A DNA stretch of 64,000 bases from Brucella sp. BE17 (GTDB taxonomy: Bacteria > Pseudomonadota > Alphaproteobacteria > Rhizobiales > Rhizobiaceae): assembly GCF_039545455.1 (NCBI RefSeq), contig NZ_CP154468.1, forward strand, positions 1 to 64,000, given 5' to 3'. Each line of letters starts with the position of its first letter. Positions within the stretch are counted from its first letter, which is position 1. Below are positions 62,404 through 64,000 of this stretch, in pieces. Under the pieces are notes generated by a model. It saw only the letters and a program-made list of their open reading frames with translations, was not told where the DNA came from and made no database searches. The translations under genes were made by a program, and so were the position numbers.

Positions 62404-63353
62404 TAGCTTCTAAATGCGATGGTTGACGAACGAAGGTTGTCGAGAAGAACAGCTAGCAGCAGGATAAAGCCGCGCACGACATATTGGTAAAATGCCTGGA
62501 TATTCAGCAGGTTCATTACATTTTCTGCAATGCCCATGATCAGAACACCCACAATCACACCGGTCATTGCTGCACGTCCTCCTGCGAGCGAAACGCCGCC
62601 AAGTACGCATGCCGAGATAACGGACAGTTCCAGACCGGTTGCAGCATTCGGCTGGCCCGAAGTTATACGCGATGCCAGTAGAATCCCGGCAATTGCACAG
62701 ATCAAGCCTTGAAGAGCGAATATCCATACCCGCATGCTTACGACATTCACGCCCGCCAGACGGGATGCCTCCGGGTTACCACCGATTGCCAGTGTGTTCT
62801 TTCCGAAAACCGTGCGGTTCAAAATAAACCCGAACACGATGAACAAAGCGATCATCACCCAGATTGGCGTCGGAACGCCAAGAAACTTTGACAGTGCGAC
62901 CTGATAGAACGAAGGGTCATTGATACCGACGGCCCGGCCATCGGAGGATATCAGCGCAAGACCTCGCACAATTTGCATAGTGGCAAGCGTTGCGATCAGC
63001 GCATTAATTTTAAAGCGTGCAATAACGATGCCGTTGAAAAGCCCCACAAAAAACCCCGCAGCCAGTGCAGCTAAGAGGCCTACAATGATCGAGCCGCTCA
63101 TGTTGGAAGCCATGACCGCAATCATTCCGGTAAAGGCCACGTTGGAACCAACCGAAAGGTCGAAGTCGCGTGAAGCAAGACACAACATCATTGTGCAGGC
63201 AACAATTCCGATTGTTACAACTGATTGCAACAAACCCAACAGGTTACGTTCGGTAAGAAAATTGGGCACCGTCAATGCCACCACTGCGAAAGCAATAGCG
63301 AAAATAACGACTAGCCCCTGTTCGCCGAGAAGGAGTTTTTTCAAAGAGTTCAT
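62403..63353 (-). CDS. Sugar ABC transporter permease, RbsC type
   Basis: The 316-residue polytopic permease of the ribose/galactose/rhamnose group has about nine hydrophobic segments and the motifs FDLSVGSNVAFTGMIAVMASN, GLFNGIVIARFKINALIATLATM, IGGNPEASRLAGVNV and ACVLGGVSLAGGRAAMTGVIVGVLIMGIAENVMNLL, as expected. It overlaps the ATPase gene by 4 bp. The sugar is suggested to be galactose or a galactoside by operon context. Confidence 0.9.
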   Translation of the reverse strand: MNSLKKLLLGEQGLVVIFAIAFAVVALTVPNFLTERNLLGLLQSVVTIGIVACTMMLCLASRDFDLSVGSNVAFTGMIAVMASNMSGSIIVGLLAALAAGFFVGLFNGIVIARFKINALIATLATMQIVRGLALISSDGRAVGINDPSFYQVALSKFLGVPTPIWVMIALFIVFGFILNRTVFGKNTLAIGGNPEASRLAGVNVVSMRVWIFALQGLICAIAGILLASRITSGQPNAATGLELSVISACVLGGVSLAGGRAAMTGVIVGVLIMGIAENVMNLLNIQAFYQYVVRGFILLLAVLLDNLRSSTIAFRS

Positions 63354-64000
63354 CGTGGCGCAACCTTCTGACTGTCAAACTGAATAGATGCCGTGCGGTC
63401 CGGCAGAGCCGCTGCAAGAATAGTGCGCTCGTTAAAGTCAGCGCGTTCAACTGAAGCGGCGATTCGACCCTCGCACATAACGAGAATACGGTCCGAAATG
63501 CCCATGACTTCTGGCAATTCGCTCGAAACCACAACAATGGCCATGCCGCTGTCAGCAAGGCCGTAGAGCGTTTCATAAATTTCGGCTTTTGCGCCGACAT
63601 CGATGCCACGGGTTGGCTCGTCGATCATCAGCACCTTGACATTTTGCTCCGAAAGCCAACGCCCGAGAATGACTTTCTGCTGGTTGCCACCCGATAAATG
63701 AACGATATCCTGCTTGCGTGACGGCGTGCGCACGCGCAGCTGCTTGATACTGGCTTCGGCAATACCGGCTTCTTTGCGCGGATTGATAATCCCCATCGGA
63801 GAAAAATGCCTGCGGGTAGAAATCGTGATGTTTTCTTCGATGGAGCGACTTTGCAGAATGCCATCCGCCTTACGATCTTCCGGGCATAACATAATACCCG
63901 CCTCTATCGATTTTCGAGGGTTATTTGCAGGTGCTTTCACGCCATCGACTTCCACGCTGCCGCTATGGCGGGTGTCGGCGCCATACAGAAGGCGCAGCAT
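63350..64000 (-). CDS. Sugar ABC transporter ATP-binding protein (partial)
   Basis: Only the C-terminal 216 residues lie in the window; the gene continues past base 64000. Visible are GIMLCPEDRKADGILQSRSIEENI, the signature LSGGNQQKVILGRWL, Walker B VLMIDEPTRGIDVGAKAEIYETL, and VSSELPEVMGISDRILVMCEGRIAASVERADF. This is the second nucleotide-binding half of an RbsA/MglA-type duplicated ATPase. The remaining N-terminal half, and probably the binding-protein gene, lie outside. Confidence 0.92.
   Translation of the reverse strand: MLRLLYGADTRHSGSVEVDGVKAPANNPRKSIEAGIMLCPEDRKADGILQSRSIEENITISTRRHFSPMGIINPRKEAGIAEASIKQLRVRTPSRKQDIVHLSGGNQQKVILGRWLSEQNVKVLMIDEPTRGIDVGAKAEIYETLYGLADSGMAIVVVSSELPEVMGISDRILVMCEGRIAASVERADFNERTILAAALPDRTASIQFDSQKVAPR

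Overview
The window looks like the second chromosome (or a chromid) of a Brucella/Ochrobactrum-type alphaproteobacterium. It opens with a repABC replication and partition locus, which is followed by core-like genes: a yehZYXW-type osmoprotectant ABC transporter, an MTA/SAH nucleosidase and guaA. This is inferred from gene content; I could run no database search.

Layout. (1) 1-10252: repA-repB-ctRNA-repC, four-gene osmoprotectant ABC transporter, nucleosidase, guaA. (2) 10241-23773: a 13.5-kb integrated element between two identical 32-bp repeats that carry the last codons of guaA. It has a P4-type tyrosine integrase and a two-gene low-GC cassette (a multi-TM protein plus a divergent thymidylate-synthase-fold protein). 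It also keeps a plasmid replicon (AlpA regulator, RPA-type initiator, four iterons at 21-22 bp spacing, DnaA boxes), a fragment of an IncP-like transfer system (TrbJ, TrbK-like, TrbL, TraK-like, a candidate oriT, TraJ-like, but no relaxase) and a two-gene Hachiman anti-phage system (HamA/HamB). It reads as a mobilisable plasmid turned genomic island. (3) 23742-24314: the left end of a second, related island with a dead integrase copy, so guaA has been used more than once. (4) 24359-36286: about ten intact small genes, mostly exported or membrane proteins of unknown function, mixed with at least five genes broken by frameshifts or stops. (5) 36550-39310: an IS21-family relic interrupted by an IS5-family element, then a broken AlpA gene. 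(6) 39584-46950: accessory enzymes with regulators (MoaF/SnoaL protein, isochorismatase-like hydrolase, ABC-type binding protein without a signal peptide, NADH-azoreductase/SnoaL fusion, LysR, TetR), two short-chain dehydrogenase fragments and another IS5-family element.

(7) 46982-56503: a divergent catabolic locus. On the minus strand are RidA, a FAD amine/amino-acid oxidase-like enzyme, a polar amino-acid ABC transporter and an aldehyde dehydrogenase. On the plus strand are a GntR regulator, a UbiD decarboxylase, a UbiX prenyl-FMN synthase and a DUF2390 protein. A second, paralogous GntR regulator follows. The oxidase plus RidA suggests imine-producing oxidation of an imported amine or amino acid; the UbiD/UbiX pair suggests decarboxylation of an unsaturated or aromatic acid. 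The substrate cannot be told from sequence.

(8) 57340-64000: an IS5-type remnant, then a minus-strand operon for galactose/galactonate breakdown by the De Ley-Doudoroff route: a sugar ABC transporter (its ATPase is cut by the window end), DgoK, DgoA, aldose epimerase, DgoD and a short-chain dehydrogenase that could be the sugar dehydrogenase.

The best candidates for something undescribed are the TM plus thymidylate-synthase-like pair at 11790-13411, and the island's strategy of keeping a replicon, an oriT-like region and only TrbJ/K/L while carrying Hachiman where a relaxase gene would normally follow traJ.
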